The notes under the pieces are model-generated. The model ran no database searches. It was not told the origin of the DNA and saw only the letters and a list, made by a program, of their open reading frames with translations. A DNA stretch of 64,000 bases, taken from positions 124,001-188,000 of the forward strand of contig LR594585.1 of NCBI GenBank assembly GCA_901538445.1, given 5' to 3'. Numbering within the stretch: position 1 is the stretch's first letter; each line of letters starts with the position of its first letter. The translations under genes and the position numbers were made by a program. Below, one piece after another: positions 23,777 to 32,885 of the stretch. This DNA comes from Gemmataceae bacterium (GTDB lineage Bacteria; Planctomycetota; Planctomycetia; Gemmatales; Gemmataceae).

Positions 23777-23857
23777 GCCGAGTTGGGCGAACCCTGAGCG
23801 CCAGCGAGGGGGTGCGCCTCACCCCCTCGCTGGCGCTCAGGGTTCGCCCAACTCGGC
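23777..23857. repeat. Perfect 38-bp-arm palindrome
   Basis: The arm 23777-23814 (starting GCCGAGTTGGGCGAACC) is exactly inverted at 23820-23857 with a five-base loop. It directly follows the parB terminator. Confidence 0.9.
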
Positions 23858-23945
23858 TTGCCGCACCCCGCCCCGGCACACCGCCCGGCTTGCCGCGCCC
23901 CGGCGGATCGGTTACGCTCTGCCCATCGACCCAGGAGGAGTCACA

Positions 23946-24464
23946 ATGACGACACGGACGTTGCTCGCCGCCGCACTGCTCGCCCTCGCGTCGGCCGCCG
24001 CGGCCCAGCCCCCGGAGTTCAAGCAGTACGCCTCGTCCGACGGGCGGTACAAGGTGCAGTTCCCCGGCGCGGTGAAGACCGAAACGGTCCCCATCAAGGG
24101 CGGGAAGACCGAGCTGGTGCTGACGATCGACCTCGTCGAGCTGCGGGCCGGGACGTCGTTCCTCGTCACGTTCGTGGACGCGCCGGACGACGTCGCCAAG
24201 CAGCCGGCGGCCGGGCGGCTCGACAAGGTCCGCGACGGGAACAAGGGGGCCGAGGGCAAGGTCCACTCCGAGAAGGACGTCGCCGTCGGGATCGAGAAGT
24301 ACGCGGGCCGCGACCTGCTCATCGAGAAGCCCGACGGGTTCCTGCGGAACCGCGTCGTGATCGCCGGCCCGCGGCTCTACCAGGTGATGGTGCAGGGGCC
24401 GAAGGACGTCGTGACCTCGCCCTCCGCGGACCGCTTCATCGAGTCGTTCGAGGTGACCAAGTGA
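23946..24464 (+). CDS. Small secreted protein, tandem paralogue 1 of 3
   Basis: This 172-residue protein has a clear signal peptide (MTTRTLLAAALLALASAAAA, cleavage after AAA-QP) and is exported. The mature part shares a layout with the next two genes: a [Y/F]xSxDGRYxVxFPGA start, a central GRDLL strand, and an SADRFIESFEVTK end. A good GGAGG lies before the ATG. I do not recognise a named family; the end is reminiscent of small planctomycete periplasmic proteins. The next gene overlaps its stop by four bases, so the set is one operon. Confidence 0.75.
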   Translation: MTTRTLLAAALLALASAAAAQPPEFKQYASSDGRYKVQFPGAVKTETVPIKGGKTELVLTIDLVELRAGTSFLVTFVDAPDDVAKQPAAGRLDKVRDGNKGAEGKVHSEKDVAVGIEKYAGRDLLIEKPDGFLRNRVVIAGPRLYQVMVQGPKDVVTSPSADRFIESFEVTK

Positions 24465-24970
24465 CCCGCTCCGCCCTCGCCCTCTCCACGCTCGTCTGGG
24501 CCGCCGCGAACAGCCTCGCGGCCGACGCCTACGCCCCGAAGGACGGCCGGTTCTCGGTGCGGTTCCCCGGCGCGCCCCGGGAATCGACCGCGGCCGCCGC
24601 GACCCCGCTCGGCGAGGCCAAGGTGTTCACCGCGACCTACGCCACCAGCGACGGCGACGCCTACAGTGCCAGCTACTCCGACTACCCGGCCGGGAAGGCG
24701 GCGGCCGAGGCCCGCGGCAAGCTCTACGACGGCGCCCGCGACGCGCTCAAGGGGGCCGACGGCAAGGTGCTCGCCGAGAAGGACGTCGAGGTCGGCCCGG
24801 ACAAGCTCCCGGGCCGCGACCTCGACATCCAGAAGGGCACCGAGCGGGTGCGGGTGCGGCTCGTGCTCCGCGGCGACCGGCTGCACCACGTCGCGGTCGT
24901 CGGCTCGCCGGCGTTCGTCACCGGCCGGGACGCGGCCAAGTTCCTCGACTCGTTCGAGCTGACCAAGTAA
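24461..24970 (+). CDS. Small secreted protein, tandem paralogue 2 of 3
   Basis: This 169-residue exported protein starts at GTG 24461, overlapping the preceding stop as GTGA, so translation is probably coupled. The signal peptide is MTRSALALSTLVWAAANSLA. The mature protein repeats the family pattern: PKDGRFSVRFPGAPRE, DKLPGRDLDIQKG and DAAKFLDSFELTK. The function is unknown. Divergence between the three copies is high outside these motifs, so the duplication is not recent. Confidence 0.75.
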   Translation: MTRSALALSTLVWAAANSLAADAYAPKDGRFSVRFPGAPRESTAAAATPLGEAKVFTATYATSDGDAYSASYSDYPAGKAAAEARGKLYDGARDALKGADGKVLAEKDVEVGPDKLPGRDLDIQKGTERVRVRLVLRGDRLHHVAVVGSPAFVTGRDAAKFLDSFELTK

Positions 24971-24993
24971 CCCCGGCACACGGAAGGCGACCG

Positions 24994-25506
24994 ATGCGAA
25001 CTCTCCTGAGCAGCGTGGTGGTTCTCGGCGCGGCCCTCGGGCTCGCGGCCCAGGACGCGAAGAAGTACGAGTCGAAGGACGGGCGGTACGCCGTGACGTT
25101 CCCGGCCGCCCCGACCGTCGATTCCAAGAAGTCCGGCGAGCTGACGATCAGCACGGCCGCGGTCGAGGCCAAGGGCGTGGCCTACATGGTCATCCACTCC
25201 GACCTGCCGGCCGAGACCGTGAAGGCGAGCAAGCCCGAGGACATCCTGGACAACGGCGAGAAGGGACTGGTGGACAACTTCAAGGCGAAGGTGACGAAGT
25301 CGCAGCCGGCGACCTTCGGGCCGGACAAGTTCCCGGGCCGGAACGTCACCGCCGAGGTGAAGGTGGACGCGACGACGCTCCAGCTCCGGCTGCGCATCGT
25401 GCTGGCCAGCAACCGCGTGTACCAGGTGCTGGCGGTCGGCAGCCCGGACGCGGTGGGCGGTGCGGCCGCGGACAAGTTCTTCGAGTCGTTCGAGATCCGA
25501 AAGTAG
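24994..25506 (+). CDS. Small secreted protein, tandem paralogue 3 of 3
   Basis: This 170-residue exported protein has the signal MRTLLSSVVVLGAALGLAAQ. The mature part shows ESKDGRYAVTFPAAP, PDKFPGRNVTAEV and ADKFFESFEIRK, matching its two upstream neighbours. It begins 23 bases after the second copy. Just beyond it, after a palindromic element, the last nine codons of such a gene occur again (25611-25638), so the cluster once held at least one more copy or suffered a rearrangement. Confidence 0.75.
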   Translation: MRTLLSSVVVLGAALGLAAQDAKKYESKDGRYAVTFPAAPTVDSKKSGELTISTAAVEAKGVAYMVIHSDLPAETVKASKPEDILDNGEKGLVDNFKAKVTKSQPATFGPDKFPGRNVTAEVKVDATTLQLRLRIVLASNRVYQVLAVGSPDAVGGAAADKFFESFEIRK

Positions 25507-25512
25507 CCACAC

Positions 25513-25611
25513 GGTAGGTCACTCGCTCCGCGAGTGACACCAAACGCACCCCGAGCCGCGCCGGTTGCGGTCATTGCGCCGGGGTGCGACTCGCGGAGCG
25601 AGTCGCCTACC
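25513..25611. repeat. Imperfect palindrome between gene tail and its duplicate
   Basis: GGTAGGTCACTCGCTCCGCG (from 25513) faces CGCGGAGCGAGTCGCCTACC (to 25611), about 25 of 29 arm positions pairing. It separates the third paralogue from a duplicated gene tail. Confidence 0.7.
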
Positions 25612-25638
25612 TTCGAGTCGTTCGAGGTCCGAAAGTGA
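25611..25638 (+). pseudogene. Remnant tail of a fourth secreted paralogue
   Basis: CTTCGAGTCGTTCGAG followed by GTCCGAAAGTGA repeats 25479-25506 with three differences and reads FESFEVRK-stop, the family C-terminus. Only this tail survives, next to the palindrome, which suggests that the element replaced or deleted the rest of a fourth copy. Confidence 0.6.
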
Positions 25639-25704
25639 ACCCGGCCTTCCGCGGGCGTGTCCGGTTCAGTAAGCTAATCGTGCGGGTGCGACCCACCCGC
25701 GACT

Positions 25705-25778
25705 CGGGGCGTAGCTCAGCCCGGTAGAGCGCCTGGTTTGGGACCAGGAAGTCGCAGGTTCGAATCCTGTCGCCCCGA
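25705..25778 (+). tRNA. tRNA-Pro(TGG)
   Basis: A 74-base cloverleaf can be drawn. The acceptor stem is CGGGGCG/CGCCCCG with discriminator A. The D arm is GCTC...GAGC. The anticodon stem is CCTGG/CCAGG with loop TTTGGGA, so the anticodon is TGG. The T arm is CAGG TTCGAAT CCTG. The CCA end is not encoded. Confidence 0.97.
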
Positions 25779-25816
25779 CTCGCACTCGTCAGCTTCCGTT
25801 GCCGTATCACAACGGC

Positions 25817-27031
25817 ATGACAGCACCCGCCCCACCAGCAACGCTCCGCTTCGTCCCGCTGTTCGGCGTCGCGCTCGCGGTGCGCACCGCGGTCGTCGCG
25901 CTCGGGGTGCTCTTGATCCCCGTGCAGCCGCCGAACCCGGTGATCGTGTTCGGCATCGGCGTCGCCGGCTACCCGGCCGACATGGTGTCGGTGGGCGACG
26001 ACCACGGGCCGAAGCAGCTCCGCGAGCGCATCAACAGCACCTCCGCGTCCGTGATCGAGCCGTGGTACCGGTGGGACGCGACGTGGTTCGCGTACCTCGC
26101 GGAGCAGGGCTACGCGCAGAACCGCGGCGGGCACCTCGGGGCCGTGTTCCCGCCGGTGATGCCGGGCGTCCTCGCGGGTAGCGAGGCGCTCGGCCTGAAC
26201 CCGTTCTGGGTCGGACTCCTCGCCGCGAACCTCGCGGGCGCGGCCGGCGCGGCGCTGTTCGCTCAGGTCGCCGAGCGCGTCGCCCGTGACCGCGAGGTCG
26301 GGGTGCGGGCGTTCGTGCTGCTCCTCGCGTTCCCGACGGCGTTCTTCTACTCCGCCCCGTACCACGAGTCGTTCGGGCTGCTGTTCACGAGCCTCGCACT
26401 GATTGCGTGGCTCGACGCGCGGCCGTGGTGCTGCGGCGGGTACGCGATGCTCAGCACGTTCGCCCGGCTCCAGAGCGTCGCCATCGGTGCCGCAGCCGTC
26501 GCACACTGGCTCGTTAACGACCGGACCCGCCGTGGGTTCTGGCGGGCGGCTCTGGTCACGCTCGGGAGCCTCGCGGGGATCGCGCTCTTCTGGGGCTTCA
26601 TCGCGTACGAGTTCGGGAGCCCGTTCGTGGGCGTCAACGCCCAGGCGCACTGGGGCCGCCGGCCGCTGTCGCCCACGAACCTGTGGTACGCGATCGAATC
26701 GATCTACGACCCGAACCTCTCCCGGCCCGGCGGGGCGACGCAGTTCGTCCCGGAGGGACTCGTCGCGCTGCTGGTCGTCGCGATGGCGGTGCGGGCGTGG
26801 GTCCGCCGCGGCGTATTCTGGGGACTGTTCACGCTGCTGCCGGTCGCGGTGCTGACTGCGACCGGCACGTTCCTGAGCGCCCACCGGCTGCTGCTCGTGA
26901 GCACGCCGGCGTTCATCGAACTGGGCGACGCACTGCGGAACCGGCTGTACTACCGCGTCACCGTCGGGTTCTTCGTACTCGCGCAGCTCGTGCTGCTGAA
27001 CCGGTACGTCCACTGGCAGTGGGCCGGCTGA
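25817..27031 (+). CDS. PIG-V-like integral membrane mannosyltransferase
   Basis: This protein of about 404 residues has many hydrophobic spans and fits the GT-C fold. WYRWDATWFAYLAEQGYAQN is close to the WDxxWYxxIAxxGY loop of PIG-V-type enzymes, where the Asp is catalytic. VFPPVMPGVL and FPTAFFYSAPYHESFGLLF are also typical of the family. It would transfer a sugar from a polyprenyl-phosphate donor on the outer face of the membrane. The acceptor is unknown. The start is ATG 25817, 38 bases after tRNA-Pro. Confidence 0.8.
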   Translation: MTAPAPPATLRFVPLFGVALAVRTAVVALGVLLIPVQPPNPVIVFGIGVAGYPADMVSVGDDHGPKQLRERINSTSASVIEPWYRWDATWFAYLAEQGYAQNRGGHLGAVFPPVMPGVLAGSEALGLNPFWVGLLAANLAGAAGAALFAQVAERVARDREVGVRAFVLLLAFPTAFFYSAPYHESFGLLFTSLALIAWLDARPWCCGGYAMLSTFARLQSVAIGAAAVAHWLVNDRTRRGFWRAALVTLGSLAGIALFWGFIAYEFGSPFVGVNAQAHWGRRPLSPTNLWYAIESIYDPNLSRPGGATQFVPEGLVALLVVAMAVRAWVRRGVFWGLFTLLPVAVLTATGTFLSAHRLLLVSTPAFIELGDALRNRLYYRVTVGFFVLAQLVLLNRYVHWQWAG

Positions 27032-27088
27032 CGCGCATAGAACAACTCACCCGCCCGTTCGGGTGGAGGACTCCCAAGAGGACGCACG

Positions 27089-27517
27089 ATGAAGCAGTTC
27101 CTTTCGACGGTGCTGGCACTGGGCCTGGTCGGGTTCGCGGCGGCCGAGGACAAGAAGGACCCGACGGCAGGCAAGTGGGTCGTCGAGTCGGTGACGAAGG
27201 ACGGGAAGGTGATTGAGGCCTACAAGGGTGGCGTCCGGGTCCACGAGGCCGGGAAGTACACGTTCACCCCGCCGGCCGAGTCGAAGATCCCGGCCTCGAC
27301 CGGCACCTACACGTTCGACCTGACCAAGTCGCCGGTGACGGTCGAGATCGTCGCCAAGGGCGGCACCTACGACGGGAAGACGCTGCCGGGGATCGTGAAG
27401 GTCGAGGGCGACACGCTCACGGTCGCCTTCGCCGAGCCCGGCAAGGACCGGCCGACGAAGTTCGAGAGCGCCCCCGGCTCGGGCGTGGTCCTGGCCGTGT
27501 ACAAGAAGGCGAAGTGA
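27089..27517 (+). CDS. Secreted TIGR03067-domain protein
   Basis: This 142-residue protein has the signal MKQFLSTVLALGLVGFAAA and a single TIGR03067-type domain. The domain shows GKWVVESVTKDGKV at its start and the hallmark GIVKVEGDTLTVAFAEPG, then RPTKFESAPGSGVVL near the end. The domain is abundant in planctomycetes, often beside sigma factors, and its function is unknown. It is 57 bases after the mannosyltransferase. A perfect palindromic terminator follows. Confidence 0.88.
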   Translation: MKQFLSTVLALGLVGFAAAEDKKDPTAGKWVVESVTKDGKVIEAYKGGVRVHEAGKYTFTPPAESKIPASTGTYTFDLTKSPVTVEIVAKGGTYDGKTLPGIVKVEGDTLTVAFAEPGKDRPTKFESAPGSGVVLAVYKKAK

Positions 27518-27523
27518 CGACTG

Positions 27524-27555
27524 CCGAGCCCTGGCGTCGCGACGCCAGGGCTCGG
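27524..27555. terminator. Bidirectional terminator
   Basis: CCGAGCCCTGGCGTCG and its exact reverse complement form a 32-base perfect palindrome between two convergent genes. It can serve both strands. Confidence 0.75.
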
Positions 27556-27561
27556 AGAATT

Positions 27562-28176
27562 TCACGCCACCCACGTCTGCAAGTTCGCGGTGTGCGCCAG
27601 GTGGATCGTCGGCCGCGGCGCGGCGGGCCTGAGTGCGAACGTGAGCGGGAGCACGCCGCTCGCGAGCACCACCGAATTCGCGGCGTCCGACGTGCCGACG
27701 AGCACGAGCTTCGCGCCCTGGAGCTGGTACAGCTCGAGCGCCCACGGGTCGCGGTCCACGATCAACACTTCCCGCGTCCCGACCTTCGCGTAGAAGTCGA
27801 GCTTCTGCCGCGGGTCCTCGCCGGGGCTGGCGATCTCGACCGCGAGGTCCGGCCCGCCGACCCAGTGCGTGCCGCAGTCCCTCGCCTTCGTCGTCGAAAG
27901 GTAGACCGCGACATCGGGCGCGCGGAAGTTGCTGGCCCAGTCCTTCACGCGGTCGCTGATGTTGCAGCCGGGCATTGCCTGATCCCCGGCATCCCAGTCG
28001 ACAAGAACCGAGAATGCTGCCGTCAGCCTCCCGGCGATTCGCTGGTGCTCGTTGTTCGCTTGCGGCGCCATGACCAGCACTCCTTCCCACACCTCGTCGC
28101 GGTTGTTCGGGAACTGCCGGTCGCGCTCGGCCCGCACCTGTGGCTCGAAGAGCGGGTCGTGAATCAGCACCGCCAT
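27562..28176 (-). CDS. Uma2-family protein (PD-(D/E)XK fold)
   Basis: This 204-residue protein belongs to the Uma2 (DUF820) family, expanded in planctomycetes and cyanobacteria and predicted to have a restriction-endonuclease fold. FRAPDVAVYLS, GPDLAVEIASPGEDPRQKLDFYAKVGTREVLIVD contains the D...ExxSP and lysine positions of the family. GGAGG lies seven bases before the ATG at 28176, which decides the start over the longer frame to 28236. It is cytoplasmic. The cellular role is unknown. It shares the direction of the large haem protein, which lies upstream of it on the minus strand. Confidence 0.88.
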   Translation of the reverse strand: MAVLIHDPLFEPQVRAERDRQFPNNRDEVWEGVLVMAPQANNEHQRIAGRLTAAFSVLVDWDAGDQAMPGCNISDRVKDWASNFRAPDVAVYLSTTKARDCGTHWVGGPDLAVEIASPGEDPRQKLDFYAKVGTREVLIVDRDPWALELYQLQGAKLVLVGTSDAANSVVLASGVLPLTFALRPAAPRPTIHLAHTANLQTWVA

Positions 28177-28193
28177 GCTCGGCCCTCCAATGA

Positions 28194-28217
28194 AGCGGGG
28201 GGCTCGCGCCCCCCGCT
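28194..28217 (-). terminator. Hairpin after the PVC haem protein gene
   Basis: AGCGGGGGGC and GCCCCCCGCT form a ten-base-pair stem with a four-base loop just downstream of the large minus-strand gene. There is no T run. Confidence 0.5.
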
Positions 28218-28232
28218 CGGTCACCTCATCAT

Positions 28233-31200
28233 TCACTTCGCGGGCGGTTCCTTCAAGCTCGCCAGGAACTCGACCAGGTCGCGCAGTTCGCGGCGGCTCA
28301 GCTTCGTGTGCAGGTCCGCCGGCATCGCGCTCTGGCCGGTGCGCCGCTCGGCGACGTCCGCGACCGGGACGACGATCTCCTTGTTCTCCGCCGTGAGGAG
28401 CTTGATCGTCTTCTTGTCCTCGGCCTTCACGATGCCCGACACGGTGCGGTCATCGTTGAGCACGAGCACGACCGTTTCGAACCCCTTCGCAATGTGGGCC
28501 GACGGCAGCACCACCGCTTCGAGCAAGTAGCGGCGGTCCTTCTCCTTCTCCGCGGCGATGCCGTTCAACTGCGGGCCGACCTCGCCGCCCTGGCCGTCGA
28601 GCTTGTGGCACCGCTGGCAGTACACCGCGGCGTTGTTCAGGAACACCTGTCGGCCGCGGTCCGCATCGCCGCCGAGCAGCGATTCGAGGTGCGGGGCCAG
28701 CTTGTCGCCCTTCGGCTCGTTCCCGAGCTTCACCTGGGCCGCCCGGTACTTGTCCACCTTCGCCTTGAGCGGCGCGAACAGCTTGAGCTTCGCCTTCGTG
28801 CGGCGCTCGGCGGCGTCGAGCAGGTCGAGGATGACGTCCTGAGCGACTTTCGCTTCGAGCGCCTGATCGAGCCAGGCGTCGAGGAGCTTGTCGGCGTCCT
28901 CGGACTCCTTCGCGGCGGCGAGGATCGCGAACGCGCCCTGCTTCTCGGCGAGCGAGGTCTTCGCGTCCTTGAGCAGATCGGGGAGCGTCTTCAGCACGCC
29001 GGCGGGATCGACCTTCGCCTTCACCGTGCGGCCGGCGGCGCGCAGCCGCGGCTCGTCCGACTCGAGCGCGAACTCGGACAGCTCCTTGGCGATCGGGTCG
29101 TTGAGCGCGTCCACCGCGTACAGCGCCTCGACGCGGAGCGCCGCGGGGGTCTTGGCGTCCTTCACGAGCCCGGCGAGTTGCGGGCCGAACTCCTTCACGC
29201 CCAGCTTTGCAACCACCTGGGCGGCTTGCTTCCGCACGACGTCCGACCCGGCGAACACGCCGACGCCGACGGCCTTCAGCGCGGCCGCGGCCGCCGTCCC
29301 GTCGCGCTTCGGCAGGTCCATCGTGATCCCGGTGATCGGGTCGCGGCGGCCGGGGTCGGCCCACTTGCCGAGCAGGTCGAGCGCGAACGCCCGGGTGTAG
29401 TCCGGCTCGCCCGCACGTGCGGCGAACCGGGCGATCGGCTCGGCCTGGGCCAGCCAGGTGTTCGCGGCGACCGCACGGAACGCGGCGGCGTCCGGGAGGG
29501 CCGGCGTGTCGGCGAGCTTGGCGAGGGCGGGGAGCGCGGCGGTGATGCGGTCGTCGTAGATCGCGCGGGCGGCCTCGGCGACGATCCGCGGCTCGGCGTC
29601 GGTGAGGAACTCGGCGACCTTCTCGCTGCCGTGCTTCCGCAGCGCCAGCAGCACGCCCATTCGGACCGAGGCGAGGTCGTACTTGTCCTTGGACGTCGCC
29701 CACACGTTCCAGAGGTCGATCGGGTTGCGGGCCGCGTGGTACAGCCCCATCACCGCGGCGTGCCGCAGGTACGGGTCCTTGTCGTCGTTGGCCTTGAGCA
29801 CCTCGAACAGCCGGCCGAAGTACAGCTGCTCCATGGTCGGGCGAACCGCCACGGGTTGCGGGTTCCCGATCTTGCCGTAGGCGACCGCGGCGGCCGCACG
29901 AACGCGGAGGTCGGCGTCGGTCAGGAGCTTGACGACCTCGGCCTGGATCGCGGCGTGGGTGGGGTCGTTCTGGAGCTGCGGCTTGCGGGAGACGGTGTTC
30001 CCGAGCTGCTCGACCGCGGCGCGCTTCACGTCGGTGTCACGGTCCCCGACGAGCTTGAGCAACTTGCCGACGGCGTCGCGGTCCTTCGACGCGACCTGAC
30101 CGAGCCCCCACACGGCGTTGAGCCGCGCGAGCCGGTTGGCCGACTCGGCGGCGACCTTCCCGAGCCGGCCGGTCGCGCCGAGCGCGACCAGTTCGAACTG
30201 CGCCTCCTGCCGCACCTGCGAGTGGGGGTGTTCGAGGAGCTTCTCCAGCTCGTCGGCGCTCTTCTTCTCGAGCCCGTCGGCGAGGAGCTTCTGCGCCTCG
30301 GCCACGGCCGGGTTCTTCATCGCCTCGGGGTCGGTGAGCCGGAAGATGCGGCCCTTGCCGGGCTTGTCCCACCCGCTCGTCCAGTCGCTCCAGTAGAACG
30401 CGCCGTCCGGCCCGAACTCGCAGTCGGTCGGGAGCATGTTGCCGAGGAACTCCTTCGGGTTCCCGCCGGCGATCTCGTAGCTCGCGCCCTTCGGCTTCAC
30501 CGCGAGCGTCCAGATCTTGCTGCCGCCGGGGCCGCCGGTGAAGTCGCAGCAGAAGAAGTGGTCCTGGTACTTCTCGTTCAGCCCGACGCCGGGGTAGTGC
30601 GTGATGCCCGACGGGCCGTTGCCGAAGTTCGCGAGCGGCGGCAGGATGTACGCCGGCTGGCCGTCCCACTGCGGCATCCACAGCTTCTCGGTGTTCCAGG
30701 GGCCGCGGTTCCCCTGCGGCACCGCCGGGGTGTGGTAGCCGGTGCCGTACTGGAACCCGCACCGCCACCCACTATCACCGCCCTCCACAATTTGCACCCA
30801 CCGCGCCCGGTCGCCCGAGTCGCAGTTGTTCTCGTACGTGAACAGATTGCCGAGGTCGTCGAACGCCAGCTCCTGCGGGTTGCGGAGCCCCGTGTGAACG
30901 ATCTCGAGGTTCACGCCGTCCGGGTCACACCGCAGCACGGCCCCGCTGTCCGGGTTGAACAGCTTCTTCCCTTCCTTCGTGGTGACGTTGAGCCCGCGGT
31001 CGCCGACGCTCATGTACAGCTTGCCGTCCGGCCCCATCCGCAGGCCGTGCAGGTCGTGCCCGATGAACTGGACGTGGATGCCGAACCCGGACGCGAGCGA
31101 GGTCTTCTCGGTCGCCTTGTTCTCGCCCTTCGGGTCGCGGAGCAGGTAAAGGTCGGGGATGCAGGCGTAGTACACGTTCCCCTTGCGGGCGAGCACGCCG

Positions 31201-31670
31201 GCGCCGATGCCGTCCTCGTACCGGTTGAACCCCTCGGCGAACACGCTGTCCTTGTCCGCCCTCCCGCTGCCGGTCGAGTCCCACACCAGCCGCACCCGCT
31301 CGCTGTTCTCGGGGTACTGGCCGTACTTGAACTTCTTGTACATGGCGACGCGGTCCTCGACGGTGCGGGCCGCGAGGTCGTCGTCGAGCCACGGCTTGCC
31401 GCGGGTGTCGGGCGTGCCCTGGGTGTGCCGGAACGTCTCGGCGACGAAGCACCGGCCCTTCTCGTCGAACGCGAACGCGACCGGGTTGGCGAGGTGCGGC
31501 TCGCTGGCCCACACGTCCACCTTCAGCCCCTTGTCGGCGACGCGGACGGCGGCCGCGGCCTCGTCGGGGCCGGCCTTCTTCGCTTGCGCCGCGACCGGCC
31601 GGTCGGTGGGGACGAGCGCCAGCGCGCACGTCAGGAGGAGCGCGGGGGCCGCGCAGGCGAGGCGGGACAT
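28233..31670 (-). CDS. PVC-type protein: dehydrogenase-like propeller, HEAT repeats and CxxCH haem domain
   Basis: This 1145-residue exported protein (signal MSRLACAAPALLLTCALALV) is a hallmark of Planctomycetota and Verrucomicrobia. Residues 40-440 form a beta-propeller of the membrane-bound dehydrogenase type (VAFAFDEKGRCFVAET, GIHVQFIGHDLHGLRMGPDGKLY). Residues 440-960 are HEAT-like helices (VKRAAVEQLGNT, RVRAAAAVAYGKIG). The C-terminal 150 residues carry YCQRCHKLDGQGGEVGPQL, a c-type haem site, and a conserved GFETVVLVLNDDRTVSGIV strand region. It is thought to take part in periplasmic oxidation of sugars or polysaccharide breakdown. No sulfatase or DUF1501 partner lies beside it. Confidence 0.92.
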   Translation of the reverse strand: MSRLACAAPALLLTCALALVPTDRPVAAQAKKAGPDEAAAAVRVADKGLKVDVWASEPHLANPVAFAFDEKGRCFVAETFRHTQGTPDTRGKPWLDDDLAARTVEDRVAMYKKFKYGQYPENSERVRLVWDSTGSGRADKDSVFAEGFNRYEDGIGAGVLARKGNVYYACIPDLYLLRDPKGENKATEKTSLASGFGIHVQFIGHDLHGLRMGPDGKLYMSVGDRGLNVTTKEGKKLFNPDSGAVLRCDPDGVNLEIVHTGLRNPQELAFDDLGNLFTYENNCDSGDRARWVQIVEGGDSGWRCGFQYGTGYHTPAVPQGNRGPWNTEKLWMPQWDGQPAYILPPLANFGNGPSGITHYPGVGLNEKYQDHFFCCDFTGGPGGSKIWTLAVKPKGASYEIAGGNPKEFLGNMLPTDCEFGPDGAFYWSDWTSGWDKPGKGRIFRLTDPEAMKNPAVAEAQKLLADGLEKKSADELEKLLEHPHSQVRQEAQFELVALGATGRLGKVAAESANRLARLNAVWGLGQVASKDRDAVGKLLKLVGDRDTDVKRAAVEQLGNTVSRKPQLQNDPTHAAIQAEVVKLLTDADLRVRAAAAVAYGKIGNPQPVAVRPTMEQLYFGRLFEVLKANDDKDPYLRHAAVMGLYHAARNPIDLWNVWATSKDKYDLASVRMGVLLALRKHGSEKVAEFLTDAEPRIVAEAARAIYDDRITAALPALAKLADTPALPDAAAFRAVAANTWLAQAEPIARFAARAGEPDYTRAFALDLLGKWADPGRRDPITGITMDLPKRDGTAAAAALKAVGVGVFAGSDVVRKQAAQVVAKLGVKEFGPQLAGLVKDAKTPAALRVEALYAVDALNDPIAKELSEFALESDEPRLRAAGRTVKAKVDPAGVLKTLPDLLKDAKTSLAEKQGAFAILAAAKESEDADKLLDAWLDQALEAKVAQDVILDLLDAAERRTKAKLKLFAPLKAKVDKYRAAQVKLGNEPKGDKLAPHLESLLGGDADRGRQVFLNNAAVYCQRCHKLDGQGGEVGPQLNGIAAEKEKDRRYLLEAVVLPSAHIAKGFETVVLVLNDDRTVSGIVKAEDKKTIKLLTAENKEIVVPVADVAERRTGQSAMPADLHTKLSRRELRDLVEFLASLKEPPAK

Positions 31671-31710
31671 CGGGAGGTGCTCCGGGGTGGCGGGAGGGAC
31701 TATCGCGGAG

Positions 31711-31793
31711 GTTTCGAGTTCTACGTTTCGAGTTGTGGGCAGCCGCGTGTCAACCGCTCCCCAAAATTGAACTCGAAACTCGAAACTTGAAAC
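31711..31793. repeat. Inverted GTTTCGAGTT repeat
   Basis: GTTTCGAGTTCTACGTTTCG (from 31711) faces AACTCGAAACTCGAAACTTG (from 31770). The arms are iterations of a ten-base word, as in other intergenic elements of this window. It lies upstream of the PVC haem gene on its promoter side. Confidence 0.6.
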
Positions 31794-31875
31794 TCCCTGA
31801 CTGAGTTGAGGCTACCGCAGAGGCGGCGACGCGGCAACGGTGGCAAGATGAACGTGCGGGGCAGGCGGGTTGGAA

Positions 31876-31903
31876 TTGCTCGGCCAGGCAGGGTTGGTAC
31901 AAT
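31876..31903 (+). promoter_or_regulatory. Possible promoter of the DUF1559 gene
   Basis: TTGCTC (31876-31881) and TACAAT (31898-31903) are 16 bases apart. The predicted start of transcription is about 45 bases before ATG 31956. Confidence 0.35.
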
Positions 31904-31955
31904 CACGGTTCAGATATCGTTTCGCTCTCCGCATTATTCTCCCGGAGTCTCCCCC

Positions 31956-32882
31956 ATGTCTCGCCCGCGTTCGGGGTTCACGCTCATTGAGTTACTCGTG
32001 GTGATCGCCATCATCGCGATCCTGATCGGCCTCTTGCTCCCCGCCGTGCAGAAGGTCCGCGAGGCCGCCGCTCGCACGCAGTGTACCAACAACCTGAAGC
32101 AGCTCGGCATCGCCTGCCACGCATACCACGACAGTACGGGTTTTCTGCCGCCGAGCCGTATCAAGGATCACTGGGGCACCTGGGCGGTGCTCGTGCTCCC
32201 GTACATCGAACAGGGTGCCGGGTACAGCCAGTGGGACTTGACGAAGGAGTACTACCAACAGAACACCACGGCCCAGCAGCTTTCCGTGAAGACGTTCCTG
32301 TGTCCGAGCCGTGGCCGTCAAGCTGGGGCGCTGAGCACCTCGGATGACATTCCGGACAATAACAGTGCGGCCCCCCACACACCCGGGTCGCTCAGCGATT
32401 ACGCCTGTAGTACGGGTAGTCTGACGAACTACGGGCCACCGGTCGCGTGGCCCGACGGACCCTACGCGAACGGGGCCATCATCGGATCCACGGGTTGCTT
32501 CTCCGGGGCAAGCGCGATCGGATTTAAAGGTCAGATCACACTACTCGGAATCACAGACGGTACGAGCAACACGACGATGCTCGGCGAGAAGCACACGATC
32601 CCGTCCAAGCTCGGCGTTGGCAACTCGGGCGGCGGCGACGGGTCGGTCTTCAACGGTGACCACGAGTGGGGCTACGCCCGCCAGGCCGGGCCATCGCTCT
32701 CGCTCGCGAACGGGCCGACCGACACTACCGGGACCAGTAGCCGCTTCGGGAGCTGGCACACGGGCGTGTGCATGTTCGTGTTCTGCGACGGGAGCGTCCG
32801 GGCCGTTCAGAACAGCACGGACACAGCGGTCCTGGGATACATGACGCAGCGGGCGGACGGGAACGTGGTCAACCTGCCGTGA
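31956..32882 (+). CDS. DUF1559 protein with prepilin-type N-terminus
   Basis: This 308-residue protein starts [20 protein letters not shown], a type IV prepilin leader cut between Gly7 and Phe8, with the usual Glu at mature position 5. The helix continues to [26 protein letters not shown], the DUF1559 signature. The C-terminus has [15 protein letters not shown], the family H-X9-DG end. Such proteins are present in dozens of copies in planctomycetes and probably form pilin-like surface structures. GGAG lies eight bases before ATG 31956. It ends three bases from the next convergent gene. Confidence 0.93.
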   Translation: MSRPRSGFTLIELLVVIAIIAILIGLLLPAVQKVREAAARTQCTNNLKQLGIACHAYHDSTGFLPPSRIKDHWGTWAVLVLPYIEQGAGYSQWDLTKEYYQQNTTAQQLSVKTFLCPSRGRQAGALSTSDDIPDNNSAAPHTPGSLSDYACSTGSLTNYGPPVAWPDGPYANGAIIGSTGCFSGASAIGFKGQITLLGITDGTSNTTMLGEKHTIPSKLGVGNSGGGDGSVFNGDHEWGYARQAGPSLSLANGPTDTTGTSSRFGSWHTGVCMFVFCDGSVRAVQNSTDTAVLGYMTQRADGNVVNLP

Positions 32883-32885
32883 TCG

